64,000 nucleotides of DNA from an uncultured Clostridia bacterium (GCA_944383885.1 CALWRF010000030.1:1-64000); one strand, 5' to 3'. Shown: positions 37,438-46,858, counted from the first letter of the stretch. A program made the numbers and translations. The notes: generated by a model from the sequence alone, not told the origin.

Positions 37438-37833
37438 TTACTTTACTACGTTTCTCCAGTCAAGGTCGCCGCGGTCTAAAGCAAGAAGCAGTATTTCAGC
37501 TGTTGCCAGATTGCTGGCTAAAGGTATATTGTGTATGTCGCAAAGCCTGAGTATGCTGTTAATACTTGGCTCATAGCTTTTTTGTGATACTGGATCACGT
37601 AAAAATATTACAAGGTCTATATCATTACTTGCCACTTGGCTGCCTAACTGCTGTTCACCGCCAAGGGGACCTGCTAAATATTTGTGTACTGTAATGTTAG
37701 CCGCTTCTTCCACAAGGCGACCTGTTGTACCTGTAGCGTACAATGTATGCTTTGACAATATGTGCCTGTACGCGATACAGAGATTTTCCATGAGTTTCTT
37801 TTTGTTGTCATGCGCTATTAATGCTATATTCAC
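37438..37833 (-). CDS. mgsA: Methylglyoxal synthase
   Basis: It converts dihydroxyacetone phosphate to methylglyoxal and phosphate, a bypass of lower glycolysis when phosphate is short. The 131-residue protein has IALIAHDNKK, the phosphate-binding TGTTGRL, GPLGGEQQLGS, the catalytic aspartate in FLRDP and the C-terminal NIPLASNLATAE with ALDRGDLDW. The start is five bases after the rodA stop, so it is the tenth gene-scale unit in the mre-min-rodA run. A tie to rodA is common in Clostridia, but no functional reason is known. Confidence 0.97.
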   Translation of the reverse strand: MNIALIAHDNKKKLMENLCIAYRHILSKHTLYATGTTGRLVEEAANITVHKYLAGPLGGEQQLGSQVASNDIDLVIFLRDPVSQKSYEPSINSILRLCDIHNIPLASNLATAEILLLALDRGDLDWRNVVK

Positions 37834-37838
37834 TTATT

Positions 37839-38978
37839 TCAAACCTCCTCAAATAAAGATTTAGAGCGTTTAAGACCTATATTAAGCACAAGTCCTATAG
37901 ACGCCATATTAGTCCACATAGAGCTTCCTCCATAGCTTACAAAAGGCAGTGACATACCAGTATTTGGCAGTATGCCGGTAGCTACGCCTGTGTTTACAAA
38001 TGTCTGAAAAGCTATCATGCCCGCTATTCCGGCTGCTACGAGCTGAAGAAAACTGTCCCGGCAGTTCATTGCCGTTAATGCACATCTGAAAACTATAAAA
38101 AACTGGAAAACTAAAACACCGACACAGCCAATAAACCCAAATTCCTCACCTATTACTGAAAATATAAAGTCGTTATACGGCTCTGGGAGGTAGCTGAGCT
38201 GGTTTAATGTGCCCTCATAAAGACCTTTGCCCATTAACTGCCCTGAACCAATAGCGCTTATGGATTTAAGTGTTTGATAGTAATTATCAGGGTCGGCTTC
38301 CGGCTTAAGAAATGTGAGTATACGTGTTATCTGGTGCGGACGCAGTATTTTATCTATTATAACAGGGTCCTCGCGCAGTATATCCCAAATTACGAAAAGC
38401 AGTATTGGTATTATAATGGCAAAAGCTATGCTGATATATTTATAATCCAGCCCGGCGACAAATATCTCAACAGCCAGTATGGCTATTAAAACAAGGCTTG
38501 CCGAAAGAGATGGCTGTTTTTGTATAAGCACTAAAGGTATAGCGGTAAATACGCATACTTTCAAAAGTATATTTTTATTATTAATCCTTTGCCTGTTTTT
38601 GTCAATAACTTTTGCCAGGCAAAATATCATTATAAGTTTTGAAAACTCCGATGGCTGTATGCCTACCGGTCCAAAATATATCCAGCGCGTAGCGCCGTTA
38701 GCCGAGTGACCTACAAGCAGCACCGCTGCAAGCAAAAGCACATTCAGCACATATATTTGTTTGTATAACCCGGCAAAAAAATCAATATTAACATAGGCAG
38801 CTGCAAACATAATAAATATGCCTACTATTACCCATGCTATCTGGGAGTAATAGGTGGACCGGCTTTCACCTAAGTTGATGTGTGTAGCCGAGCCTATACA
38901 TATTATGCCGAATATTGAAAGAGCTATTACAGCGCCTATAAGCCACCAGTCAAGGTTTTTAAATCTTTTTAAACGCAT
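37839..38978 (-). CDS. rodA: SEDS peptidoglycan glycosyltransferase RodA
   Basis: RodA polymerises lipid II into glycan strands for side-wall growth together with PBP2. The 379-residue protein has about ten membrane helices, starting DWWLIGAVIALSIFGIICIGSA, and SEDS motifs RWIYFGPVGIQPSEFSKL, QKQPSLSASLVLI, LGEEFGFIG-like VIGEEFGFIG and TGILPNTGMSLPFVSYGGSS. It could in principle be FtsW or SpoVE, but linkage to mreBCD and PBP2 supports RodA. It follows minE after a 68-base gap with a hairpin, so part of its expression may be set there. Confidence 0.93.
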   Translation of the reverse strand: MRLKRFKNLDWWLIGAVIALSIFGIICIGSATHINLGESRSTYYSQIAWVIVGIFIMFAAAYVNIDFFAGLYKQIYVLNVLLLAAVLLVGHSANGATRWIYFGPVGIQPSEFSKLIMIFCLAKVIDKNRQRINNKNILLKVCVFTAIPLVLIQKQPSLSASLVLIAILAVEIFVAGLDYKYISIAFAIIIPILLFVIWDILREDPVIIDKILRPHQITRILTFLKPEADPDNYYQTLKSISAIGSGQLMGKGLYEGTLNQLSYLPEPYNDFIFSVIGEEFGFIGCVGVLVFQFFIVFRCALTAMNCRDSFLQLVAAGIAGMIAFQTFVNTGVATGILPNTGMSLPFVSYGGSSMWTNMASIGLVLNIGLKRSKSLFEEV

Positions 38979-39001
38979 TTGTCATATTCTCCGATATTAA
39001 A

Positions 39002-39034
39002 AGGCAGGCTGAGCCCTTTAGCCAGTCTGCCTGA
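39002..39034 (-). terminator. Hairpin between minE and rodA, partial terminator
   Basis: On the minus strand AGGCAG-A-CTGGC pairs with GCTCAG-C-CTGCCT (one mismatch and a wobble) and is followed by TTTTAAT. It could reduce transcription of rodA-mgsA relative to minCDE. Confidence 0.5.
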
Positions 39035-39046
39035 ATTAACTGTCTT

Positions 39047-39337
39047 TTAGTTTGCATTCCTTCGCATACTTTTAATAGGAATATTGGCGTAAAGTACGGG
39101 AACAGTACCGGAATTGTCTTCGGAACGTGTCTGAGTTATATTTATATCAAGCTCATCTTCATCTATTTCCATATAGTTGGATATTACTTTTATAATATCG
39201 CCTTTAAGCATTTCCAGTACTTGTGACGAACAGTTTACGCGGTCATGAACAAGAACAAGCTTAAGCCTGTCTTTTGCCACTGTACCGGAGGAAGGTTCTT
39301 TCTTTTTAAGAAAACTGAATAAATCAAACAGATCCAT
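39047..39337 (-). CDS. minE: Cell division topological specificity factor MinE
   Basis: MinE stimulates the MinD ATPase and drives Min oscillation, which confines division to midcell. The 96-residue protein has the basic/hydrophobic start MDLFDLFSFLKKKE (membrane-binding), the MinD-contact helix RLKLVLVHDR and the dimer part LEMLKGDIIKVISNYMEIDE. A GTG at 39346 overlaps the SD AGGAG, so ATG 39337 is taken. MinE (rather than DivIVA with MinJ) is typical of Clostridia that keep the oscillating system. Confidence 0.95.
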   Translation of the reverse strand: MDLFDLFSFLKKKEPSSGTVAKDRLKLVLVHDRVNCSSQVLEMLKGDIIKVISNYMEIDEDELDINITQTRSEDNSGTVPVLYANIPIKSMRRNAN

Positions 39338-39422
39338 TTTAATCACTCCTGTCGAAAACTATATAAATCCCGAAATATTAGAAATGAACCGGGAAATTTG
39401 TTTTATGGCATAAGGCTGTGAA

Positions 39423-40220
39423 TCAGCCTTTATGGAATAATTTTTTAAGCTTGTTCATAAAAGTTTCTTCCTGTTTAAATTCCATGAAAGGCACATCATT
39501 GCCTAATATTCTTTGTGTTATGTTGCGGTAAGCCTGTCCGGCTTTTGAGTTTTCAACTGTAACAGCAGGCTCGCCTTTATTTGTCTGTACTACTATTGAT
39601 TCATCATCAGGCACAACGCCTATTATGTCTATAGCGAGTATTTCTGTTACATCGTCTAAACTCATCATATCGCCTCTGTCAACCATGTCAGGACGCACCC
39701 TGTTAAGTATAAGCGATGGATTTGTAAGCTCGTTTGCCTCAAGAAGACCTATTATCCTGTCGGCATCTCTTACAGCTGATACCTCAGGCGTTGTAACTAC
39801 AAGCGCACGGTCCGCACCGGCTATGGCGTTTTTAAAGCCTTGTTCTATACCGGCAGGGCAGTCAATAATTATGTAATCAAATTCTTCTTCTTTAAGGTTT
39901 TCACAGAGCTTCTGCATTTGCTCAGGAGAAACAGCGTCTTTGTCCCTTGTCTGAGCCGCCGGCAGAAGATAAAGCCCTGCGTAGCGCTTGTCTTTAATAA
40001 GAGCCTGTTTAAGCCTGCATTTTCCTTCTACAACATCAACAAGGTCGTATACTATTCTGTTTTCAAGACCCATTACAACATCTAAGTTTCTAAGACCGAT
40101 ATCAGCGTCTACAAGTGCTACTTTTTTGCCCGATATTGCAAGGCCGCAGCCTAAATTGGCGGAAGTTGTTGTTTTGCCAACACCGCCTTTTCCGCTTGTT
40201 ATAACTATTACTTCTCCCAT
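39423..40220 (-). CDS. minD: Septum site-determining ATPase MinD
   Basis: A ParA-family ATPase that binds membrane in the ATP state and recruits MinC. The 265-residue protein has the deviant Walker A GKGGVGKTT, switch I DADIGLRNLDVVMGLE and switch II IIIDCPAGIEQGF. The end, ETFMNKLKKLFHKG, is the amphipathic membrane-targeting helix. SD GGGAGGA. It follows minC after a 225-base AT-rich gap that may hold an internal promoter; minE follows after 85 bases. Confidence 0.98.
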   Translation of the reverse strand: MGEVIVITSGKGGVGKTTTSANLGCGLAISGKKVALVDADIGLRNLDVVMGLENRIVYDLVDVVEGKCRLKQALIKDKRYAGLYLLPAAQTRDKDAVSPEQMQKLCENLKEEEFDYIIIDCPAGIEQGFKNAIAGADRALVVTTPEVSAVRDADRIIGLLEANELTNPSLILNRVRPDMVDRGDMMSLDDVTEILAIDIIGVVPDDESIVVQTNKGEPAVTVENSKAGQAYRNITQRILGNDVPFMEFKQEETFMNKLKKLFHKG

Positions 40221-40445
40221 TTGTTATCCTCCCAGCATTTTAAGCTTATATTGCCAAGTTCTGATTAAAATCAAATATTTCGGTTTATTATTTACAAATA
40301 ATTCTATATAAATCTATATTAACAAATATGTAAATAATTTGCATTAGTTTTTTATAGCAAATTTTAAAAATAAATAATATAATTCGACTAAAAATTACAA
40401 TATATTATACATAACCCCATAAAAAGATACACAAAAACAGTATAA

Positions 40446-41018
40446 TTATTCAAAAGGAGAAACGTATATTTTACCGTCTTCCACATAAGCGTATTCCGGC
40501 TTGCGGTTTACTTTGGAATCGCCGTCAGGAAATCTTGTTATAATATTGCCTATCCTAAGCTGAACAGGTATAAGGTTTAAGGCAAATACAAAAGCGTCTG
40601 TACTGCCTTTGCAGCCCGCATGGGCTATGCCCTTTAAAGCACCTAATATAAGTATATTGCCTGTAGCTTTTACTTCGGCGCCGGGGTTAACGTCGCCTAA
40701 AATTACAAGGCTTCCGTCATATTCCATAAACATGCCGCTTCTGAGGTTGCCTTTATGGAATTTTGTTGCATGTTCCTTTATTGAAAACTCTTTTTCTATT
40801 AAGCTGCTTATTTTTTCCTCTGTAACGCTTTGACTCACGCTGTCTTTTGAGTTTTCGGTATTATCAGCATTCACGTTGTTTGACTGCGCCTCATTTTCAG
40901 CCTCTGCCTTTTCAATTATTTTTTCAACAGACTGTCCCTTTTGGCTAAGACCTATATCAGGGCTTTCGTCCTCAAGGGGAGAGTTATTTTTATCTTTATC
41001 CGTTACAAAAGTAATCAT
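40446..41018 (-). CDS. minC: Septum site-determining protein MinC, divergent N-terminus
   Basis: MinC inhibits FtsZ ring assembly away from midcell. ATG 41018 has an excellent SD (GGAGGAG). The 190-residue protein ends in a clear MinC C-terminal beta helix (about residues 86-190: FHKGNLRSGMFMEYDGSLV, GDVNPGAEVKATGNILILG, GIAHAG), which binds MinD and dimerises. The first 85 residues, however, are Asn/Ser/Glu-rich and look disordered (EAENEAQSNNVNADNTENSK) instead of the folded MinC_N domain that acts on FtsZ. The protein is also shorter than usual MinC (about 210-230). Gene order minC-minD-minE supports the name. Confidence 0.88.
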   Translation of the reverse strand: MITFVTDKDKNNSPLEDESPDIGLSQKGQSVEKIIEKAEAENEAQSNNVNADNTENSKDSVSQSVTEEKISSLIEKEFSIKEHATKFHKGNLRSGMFMEYDGSLVILGDVNPGAEVKATGNILILGALKGIAHAGCKGSTDAFVFALNLIPVQLRIGNIITRFPDGDSKVNRKPEYAYVEDGKIYVSPFE

Positions 41019-41119
41019 ATATAAAATCTCCTCCATAATATATTTGTTTATATTATACTGTTATTGTCAAATAACTTCAAGTTTTAGGGCATTTTGAGGT
41101 ATTTTGTTTAATTGCTTAT

Positions 41120-43912
41120 TTATTCTGCCAAAGAAATATCCATATAGCTGTTTTCAGGCTCATAGTTTAAGCCCATGTATTCGCCTATTATTTCCCTGCC
41201 GACTACAGCCGCAGGAGAAGATGACGCTTCGCCGAAAGGTATCATTACAGTTATGGCAATCTGTGGGTCTTCGTAAGGCGCAAAGCCTACAAACCATGTA
41301 TGCGAGCTTCTTGAAAGACTCTCCTGCGCTGTGCCGGATTTAGCCGCCACATTAACAGGGAAATTACGGAACACATTCCTAAGTGTGCCTTTTGGTCCGT
41401 TTGTAACAAGAAGCATGCCTTCATATACAGCTTCAAGATTTTCAGGAGCGATTTCAATCTGCTGCTCTATTTCAGGTTCTTTTTGGAGCGTAATTTCGCC
41501 GTTTGAAGCCTGAACCTTGTCTATTACATGGTATTTATAGCGTGTGCCTCCATTTGCGAGGGTTGCTATATATTTTGTCATAACAGCCGGAGTAAAGTTG
41601 TTTACGGACTGACCTATAGCGGCTCTTATTGTATCGCCGTCTGTCCAGCGGGTCTGGCTTGTTGTAGCGTCAGGGTTCTGCCATTTTATTGTTTCTTCTT
41701 TATATTCAGGAGAAGCCATATTTGATGCGCTTTCTTCAAGCTCTATGCCTGAAACGGTATTAAGCCCGAAAGCTTCCATGTATTGGTTAAGCTTTGCTAT
41801 GCCTTCCTCTGTTGAGCTTTCATCACTGTTTCCAAGGCGGTAAGCCGTTTCATAAAAGAAATAGTTGCATGAAACTTCCAACGCCTCTGAAACATTAATA
41901 AAACCGTGAGTATATCCGCTTGAGTAGCTCCAGCATCTTGCGTAAGGTGTTCCGGCTTTTGTAAAGCTTCCCAAGTCGCGTATAGTGCTTAAAGGCGAAA
42001 TAACACCTGTTTCAAGACCGGCGATTGCCGTTACCATTTTAAATGTGGAGCCGGGCGCTTTTTTCTGTTTAAGCGGACGGTTTACAAGCGGTGTTGTAGG
42101 GTCATTCAACAGTTTGTTGTAATAATCGTTATCAAAGTTATTTACAAGCCTGTTGTTGTCGTAAGACGGATATGTTACAAGGGCAAGCACCTCGCCTGTA
42201 TCAACGCTTGACACTACTACTGAGCCGGAGCAGGGGTCAAGATTTGTCTGAGAAGGGTGAAGCTCCCGGCTTTCGAGTTTTTCTATTATAACGGAAAGAG
42301 GGGAGCGCCTGCCGTTTTTAATGCTGTTTATATATTCCTCATCACCGGTTAATAAGCTCTGTTCAAAAAGCAGCAAAGTCATATCTCTTGTGGATATGGT
42401 CCCGTTTTCTATGCCGGATGTTATAACAAGCTTAGCTGTATCAGAAGCGTTTTCGTCTTCCGGGTTAAAGTCTGGATACTGTGCTTTAATCATATTATAT
42501 ATATTTTTTGAGATATCATCTTGTGAAGAATATATTTTGCTTAAAGATATATTATTGCTGTTTACCATTGATATAAACAGCTCTTTTAAAGATATAGGGT
42601 TATCTTTGGAGCTTGTAGCCTGAAGTTTATTTATAAGCGTCTGGGCTAAAGCCTCCTCAAGGTAATTGTAAGAGGCTATTTGAAGCTCTTTGTCTATGGT
42701 TAAAAATACGTTGCTGCCGGAAACAGGTTCTTTTGTTTCAATAGTGTTTATCCTGCGGCCGGAAGCGTCTACTTCTACGAGGCTTTCTCCGTCCTCGCCT
42801 CTTAAATCAAGTTCAAAGAGGTTTTCAACTCCTATTTTGCCTATAATATCATTGGCGGTATAGCCGTATTCCTTAAACTTTTCATATTCAGTGTCGTTAA
42901 TTTTTCCTATATAGCCGATTATATTTGAAAAATATTCTCCGTCAGGATATTCCCTTAATGAATCGGTATATATTGTAACTCCGGGAAACTTGCCGTTATT
43001 TTCCTCAATGGAAGCTACTGTTTCGTCCTTAACATTAATAGCAACTGTTATCGGCTGGTATTTCCTGTAACGCATTAAATAAAGGGAATAGCGTATAGCT
43101 ATGGCGTCGCGTTTTATATCGTCTGAAAGACACTGCGGAATTTCAAAAAAGTCTATTAAATATTCCACGGTTTCATCTGCCGTATAGCCGTACTGCTCTT
43201 CATCCATGGCAATACTCTGTTTAAATGACTGTTCTTTAGACTCATTTCCGTCGAATAAAAAAGCATAAGGCTTCGTCTGGCTTATAGGCAGGTCATCGCT
43301 TATTGTTTCGCCGTTGGCATTTAAAATATCTATAAGTGAAAGTATCATTAAATTTTTATCAGAACAGCTTATGCTTAATGTTATAAACTTACGTTCCTCG
43401 TCTTCTGTAAGACCTTCAGGGACTTGGTATTCTTCCAAAAAATAATCATATAACTCATCGGCAGTATATTTTGCCTGTTTTTTGCTTAATCCTATGGAGT
43501 CTTTCCATGCAGTTTCTTCTTCCTCAGATGAAAAAGTGAAGCTTTTAGGATTAGTTTTAGTTATAGGCAGCGTATCTGTTATGGAATCGCCGTTGGATTT
43601 TACAAAGTCAAGTATTGACTTTGGGCGGTTTGATAAAGGCGCAGTTACGCTGTCATCGAATTTTATAGAAAAAGCCGCCTCGTTTACAGCAAGTGGGCGG
43701 CCGTACCTGTCGTAAATCATGCCGCGGGAGGCAGGAATAGTTATATTCTGCATAACACTTGTTGTAAGGTCCTGCTGATAAGTTTCTCCATGAACTATCT
43801 GCAAAGCAAAAAGGCGTATTACTATAAATGTAAAAAGCACAAATACGCCTGAAAGCATTATAAATATACGGCTTTTGGTAAATTCAGTTATGCGTTCAAA
43901 AAATCTTTTCAT
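41120..43912 (-). CDS. mrdA: Penicillin-binding protein 2 (class B transpeptidase), enlarged
   Basis: PBP2 crosslinks peptidoglycan in the elongasome with RodA. It has one N-terminal membrane helix (residues 17-40), the PBP dimerisation region with ITIPASRGMIYDRYGRPLA, and the transpeptidase domain with Ser622 in STFK, SCN (681-683) and KSG (858-860). At 930 residues it is much longer than Escherichia coli PBP2 (633). Two features explain this: a tandem duplication of a roughly 85-residue module (about 100-183 and 193-278), and a helical insertion at about 420-555 between the dimerisation and catalytic regions. The gene lies between mreD and minC. Confidence 0.95.
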   Translation of the reverse strand: MKRFFERITEFTKSRIFIMLSGVFVLFTFIVIRLFALQIVHGETYQQDLTTSVMQNITIPASRGMIYDRYGRPLAVNEAAFSIKFDDSVTAPLSNRPKSILDFVKSNGDSITDTLPITKTNPKSFTFSSEEEETAWKDSIGLSKKQAKYTADELYDYFLEEYQVPEGLTEDEERKFITLSISCSDKNLMILSLIDILNANGETISDDLPISQTKPYAFLFDGNESKEQSFKQSIAMDEEQYGYTADETVEYLIDFFEIPQCLSDDIKRDAIAIRYSLYLMRYRKYQPITVAINVKDETVASIEENNGKFPGVTIYTDSLREYPDGEYFSNIIGYIGKINDTEYEKFKEYGYTANDIIGKIGVENLFELDLRGEDGESLVEVDASGRRINTIETKEPVSGSNVFLTIDKELQIASYNYLEEALAQTLINKLQATSSKDNPISLKELFISMVNSNNISLSKIYSSQDDISKNIYNMIKAQYPDFNPEDENASDTAKLVITSGIENGTISTRDMTLLLFEQSLLTGDEEYINSIKNGRRSPLSVIIEKLESRELHPSQTNLDPCSGSVVVSSVDTGEVLALVTYPSYDNNRLVNNFDNDYYNKLLNDPTTPLVNRPLKQKKAPGSTFKMVTAIAGLETGVISPLSTIRDLGSFTKAGTPYARCWSYSSGYTHGFINVSEALEVSCNYFFYETAYRLGNSDESSTEEGIAKLNQYMEAFGLNTVSGIELEESASNMASPEYKEETIKWQNPDATTSQTRWTDGDTIRAAIGQSVNNFTPAVMTKYIATLANGGTRYKYHVIDKVQASNGEITLQKEPEIEQQIEIAPENLEAVYEGMLLVTNGPKGTLRNVFRNFPVNVAAKSGTAQESLSRSSHTWFVGFAPYEDPQIAITVMIPFGEASSSPAAVVGREIIGEYMGLNYEPENSYMDISLAE

Positions 43913-43934
43913 AAATTTTATTCACCACAAATTT

Positions 43935-44459
43935 TTACTTAATACTAAAAAGCTTGCGTTTATGTTTCTCGGACTTTTCTATCCAGTCGTTTATTGAAAA
44001 GAGCAGGCGGTAAATTATTATGGATACAACTGCTGTGTATACTGCTTCAGGCAGTATAATGTTAACCAAAAAGTAGAAGTAGTTCAAATATCCGTCAAAA
44101 AACGCGCCGGTAAAAAATACAGCGCTTTCATATATCAGTGTGCCTGTAAAGCAGAGAAAAACCGGAAGGGCATAATTTTCCCTGTAATAATTATGATTAA
44201 ACCTTCCGGTTATGTAGCCACTTAAAACGCCTAAAAGAGCGTAATACCCCAATGAATTGCCGAAAAAAATGTCCTGCAAAATTCCTGCTCCAAAGCCTGT
44301 TAAACAGCCTTCAAGACGACCTCTTAAAAGGGCAATTGAAATTATAACGGCAAGAGCCGTATTTGGTATAACCGAGTTAATTCTAAAATATTGCAGTACT
44401 GTGCTTTGGAAAATTAAGTTAAAAAGCAGTACTATAAATATAATAACGGCTCTTTTCAT
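43935..44459 (-). CDS. mreD: Rod shape-determining protein MreD
   Basis: MreD is the polytopic membrane partner of MreC in the elongasome. The 174-residue protein has five to six membrane helices, with the family features FQSTVLQYFRINSVIPNTAL and FGAGILQDIFFGNSLGYYALLG. Its ATG overlaps the mreC stop by one base (TAATG), so translation is coupled. The basic end NDWIEKSEKHKRKL is cytoplasmic. PBP2 follows after 22 bases. Confidence 0.93.
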   Translation of the reverse strand: MKRAVIIFIVLLFNLIFQSTVLQYFRINSVIPNTALAVIISIALLRGRLEGCLTGFGAGILQDIFFGNSLGYYALLGVLSGYITGRFNHNYYRENYALPVFLCFTGTLIYESAVFFTGAFFDGYLNYFYFLVNIILPEAVYTAVVSIIIYRLLFSINDWIEKSEKHKRKLFSIK

Positions 44460-45367
44460 TATTCATCACCTGCTGACTGATTTTGCGTATCGGCTGAAGA
44501 GGGCGTCTGCTGTGTTTCTTCAGACAAAGATGAGGTCTGGGCAAAACTGTCTGTAATTACAAGAAGTGTGGATATATGCTTAAAATCCACTGACGGTTCT
44601 ATAACAGCGTATTTTGTAAGACCGTTTTCATCAGTTACTACTTCATTAACATAGCCTATGGTAATGCCCGAAGGGTAAATGTCGCTTAAATAAGAAGTAA
44701 CTATTTCATCGCCTTTCATTATTTCACTTTCGGCATCAATATATTCCATTTTGCAAAGACCATCATTCATAAGGGTATAATCGCCCTTAACTACACCTAA
44801 ATCACCTGTCCTAAGGCTCATGGCTGAAACAGAAGAACGGCTGTCCAGTATAGACTCAACTTTGGAATAGATATACCCGCATTCAGTTATCCTGCCCACA
44901 AGACCGCCTGCGTCGGTAAGCGCCATATCAGGTGCTAAACCGTCTTTTGTACCTTTATCAATTGTAAAAGTAAGAAACCAGTTGCCCGGGTCTTTTGCTA
45001 TTACATTTGTGCCTGTTGTTTCATAGTCAGGATATTTTTGGGATATATCCAAAAGCGCTGAAAGACGTTTATTCTCTTCTTCATACATTGAAAGACGCTT
45101 ATTTTCAGCTTCCAAAAGCTCAACTTGCGCCTTTAATTCCTCATTTTCAGATGTAATATCCGTTTCGTCCCTAAATGATGATATTTTATCTGAAAACCAT
45201 GAGCTTACGCTTGTGGATATGTTCTGTGCCGGTGTTACTATAAAGCCTAATATATTATCTATAGGCGTAGCCTTGCTTTTTCTGCCTACAGTAAAAAAGG
45301 CAAGTATTATAAGCAAGGCTATTACCAGATATAAAATTTGTTTTTTGTAAGTGTTAAAAAAGTTCAC
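44459..45367 (-). CDS. mreC: Rod shape-determining protein MreC
   Basis: MreC bridges MreB filaments and the periplasmic-side PBP2. The 302-residue protein has an N-terminal membrane helix (residues 9-26), a coiled coil (about 72-108, SENEELKAQVELLEAENKRL) and the two-lobed beta domain (TGTNVIAKDPGNWFLTFTID, VGRITECGYIYSKV). A Ser/Gln-rich tail ends it. The start is GTG with SD GGAGTG nine bases upstream. It follows mreB after 16 bases. Confidence 0.94.
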   Translation of the reverse strand: MNFFNTYKKQILYLVIALLIILAFFTVGRKSKATPIDNILGFIVTPAQNISTSVSSWFSDKISSFRDETDITSENEELKAQVELLEAENKRLSMYEEENKRLSALLDISQKYPDYETTGTNVIAKDPGNWFLTFTIDKGTKDGLAPDMALTDAGGLVGRITECGYIYSKVESILDSRSSVSAMSLRTGDLGVVKGDYTLMNDGLCKMEYIDAESEIMKGDEIVTSYLSDIYPSGITIGYVNEVVTDENGLTKYAVIEPSVDFKHISTLLVITDSFAQTSSLSEETQQTPSSADTQNQSAGDE

Positions 45368-45383
45368 TCTTTAGCACTCCTTG

Positions 45384-46412
45384 TTACATTCTGAGTTTTT
45401 TAGGGGAAACAAGGACTTTGCGCAGTGTGTCTATATGCTCAAGAACTATGCCTGTACCCATTACAACACAGTTTAAAGGCTCATTTGCTATGTGCACCGG
45501 CATGCCTGTTTCGTTTGTAATAAGCTGGTCAAGACCGGAAAGCAGCGCGCCGCCGCCTGTAAGAGTAATGCCAAATTCCATAATATCTGCGGCAAGCTCA
45601 GGAGGGGTAGCCTCAAGAGTCTGTTTAATGCAGTCCACAATGGCTGTAATAGGCTCTGAAATAGCCGTGAGTATTTCGTTTGATGTAATGGTAATTGTTT
45701 TAGGAAGACCTGATACAAGGTCGCGACCGCGTATATCCATTGTTTCTTCCTCACTTTTAGGGAATGCGCAGCCGATTTTTATTTTAATTTCCTCAGCTGT
45801 TCTTTCGCCTATGGCGAGGCTGTATTCTCGTTTAATATATCCTATTATATAAGAGTCAATTTCATCACCTGCAACACGGAGCGATGTGCTTGTAACTATA
45901 CCGCCAAGGGAGATAACAGCAACCTCGCTTGTACCGCCGCCTATATCAACAACCATGCTTCCTGTAGGTTCTTCAACAGGAAGACCGGCGCCTATGGAAG
46001 CTGCCATTGGTTCTTCTATAAGGTAAGCGTCGTTGCTTTTTGCCCCTGCCGCAACGGAAGCTTCCATAACGGCGCGTTTTTCAACTTCCGTAACGCCTGA
46101 AGGCACACATATAACAACCCTTGGTTTAGGTCCGAACATTGAACGGGCGTAAGCCTTATCTATAAAGTATCTGAGCATTGCCTGCGTAATGTCGAAATCA
46201 GCTATAACGCCGTCTTTCATTGGTCTGATAGCGACAATATTTCCCGGCGTGCGGCCTATCATATCTTTGGCTTCGTTTCCTACTGCCAGAACTTCCTTAG
46301 TAAGTGTATTTATAGCTACAACCGATGGCTCATTAACAACTATGCCTTTGCCTTTAACATATACAAGGGTGTTAGCTGTTCCAAGGTCGATTCCCATATC
46401 TCGTGCAAACAT
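45384..46412 (-). CDS. mreB: Rod shape-determining protein MreB
   Basis: A bacterial actin that positions the elongasome under the membrane. The 342-residue protein has phosphate 1 [19 protein letters not shown], connect and phosphate 2 [18 protein letters not shown] and the adenosine loop [14 protein letters not shown]. Start ATG with SD AGGAGGA. It is the first gene of the run to DUF1294, with a promoter about 175 bases upstream. Linkage to mreC and mreD separates it from the Mbl and MreBH paralogues. Confidence 0.98.
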   Translation of the reverse strand: MFARDMGIDLGTANTLVYVKGKGIVVNEPSVVAINTLTKEVLAVGNEAKDMIGRTPGNIVAIRPMKDGVIADFDITQAMLRYFIDKAYARSMFGPKPRVVICVPSGVTEVEKRAVMEASVAAGAKSNDAYLIEEPMAASIGAGLPVEEPTGSMVVDIGGGTSEVAVISLGGIVTSTSLRVAGDEIDSYIIGYIKREYSLAIGERTAEEIKIKIGCAFPKSEEETMDIRGRDLVSGLPKTITITSNEILTAISEPITAIVDCIKQTLEATPPELAADIMEFGITLTGGGALLSGLDQLITNETGMPVHIANEPLNCVVMGTGIVLEHIDTLRKVLVSPKKLRM

Positions 46413-46586
46413 TCAAATTCCTCCTGTGGGTAATCATAAGATTTTAATTGACTGTGTAATTTTAAAAATTAAGTTTTATTTTTTCTAAAGTTAAATGTTA
46501 GTTAAAAATCCACAGGAAATCCGCAAGAAACCAGTTAGTGACTATTTGGAAATCCATTGGAAATTTGTATAAAATACCACACTAAT

Positions 46587-46615
46587 ATAATAACTCCAAA
46601 AAAAATGTTTTTCAA
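46587..46615 (-). promoter_or_regulatory. Promoter of the mreB operon
   Basis: On the minus strand TTGAAA (complement of 46610-46615), exactly 17 bases, then TATTAT (46587-46592). The leader to mreB is about 170 nt and holds two GGATTTCC words. The upstream stretch 46616-46820 is AT-rich and holds nothing recognisable. Confidence 0.6.
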
Positions 46616-46823
46616 TAGAAACACCGTTTTGACTTAAAAGCTTAAAAGTAATTTAACAATTTATACATTAATTGTTAAAATTAAGAACTTTGATTTAATA
46701 ATTATGATTTATAATACTGTTTTTTTTATACATTAAATTAAAATTTTTGGATTTTAACCGCATATTAAATTTTATAATAGATTTTGTAAAATTCAATAGT
46801 AAATTTTAAATTTAAGAATAAAA

Positions 46824-46849
46824 AAGCGGAAAACTGATGTTTTCCGCTT
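46824..46849 (-). terminator. Intrinsic terminator of the DUF4321-maf operon
   Basis: AAGCGGAAAAC (46824-46834) and GTTTTCCGCTT (46839-46849) pair perfectly around a four-base loop and, on the minus strand, run into six Ts. It separates maf from the mre operon. Confidence 0.92.
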
Positions 46850-46858
46850 AAAAACATA

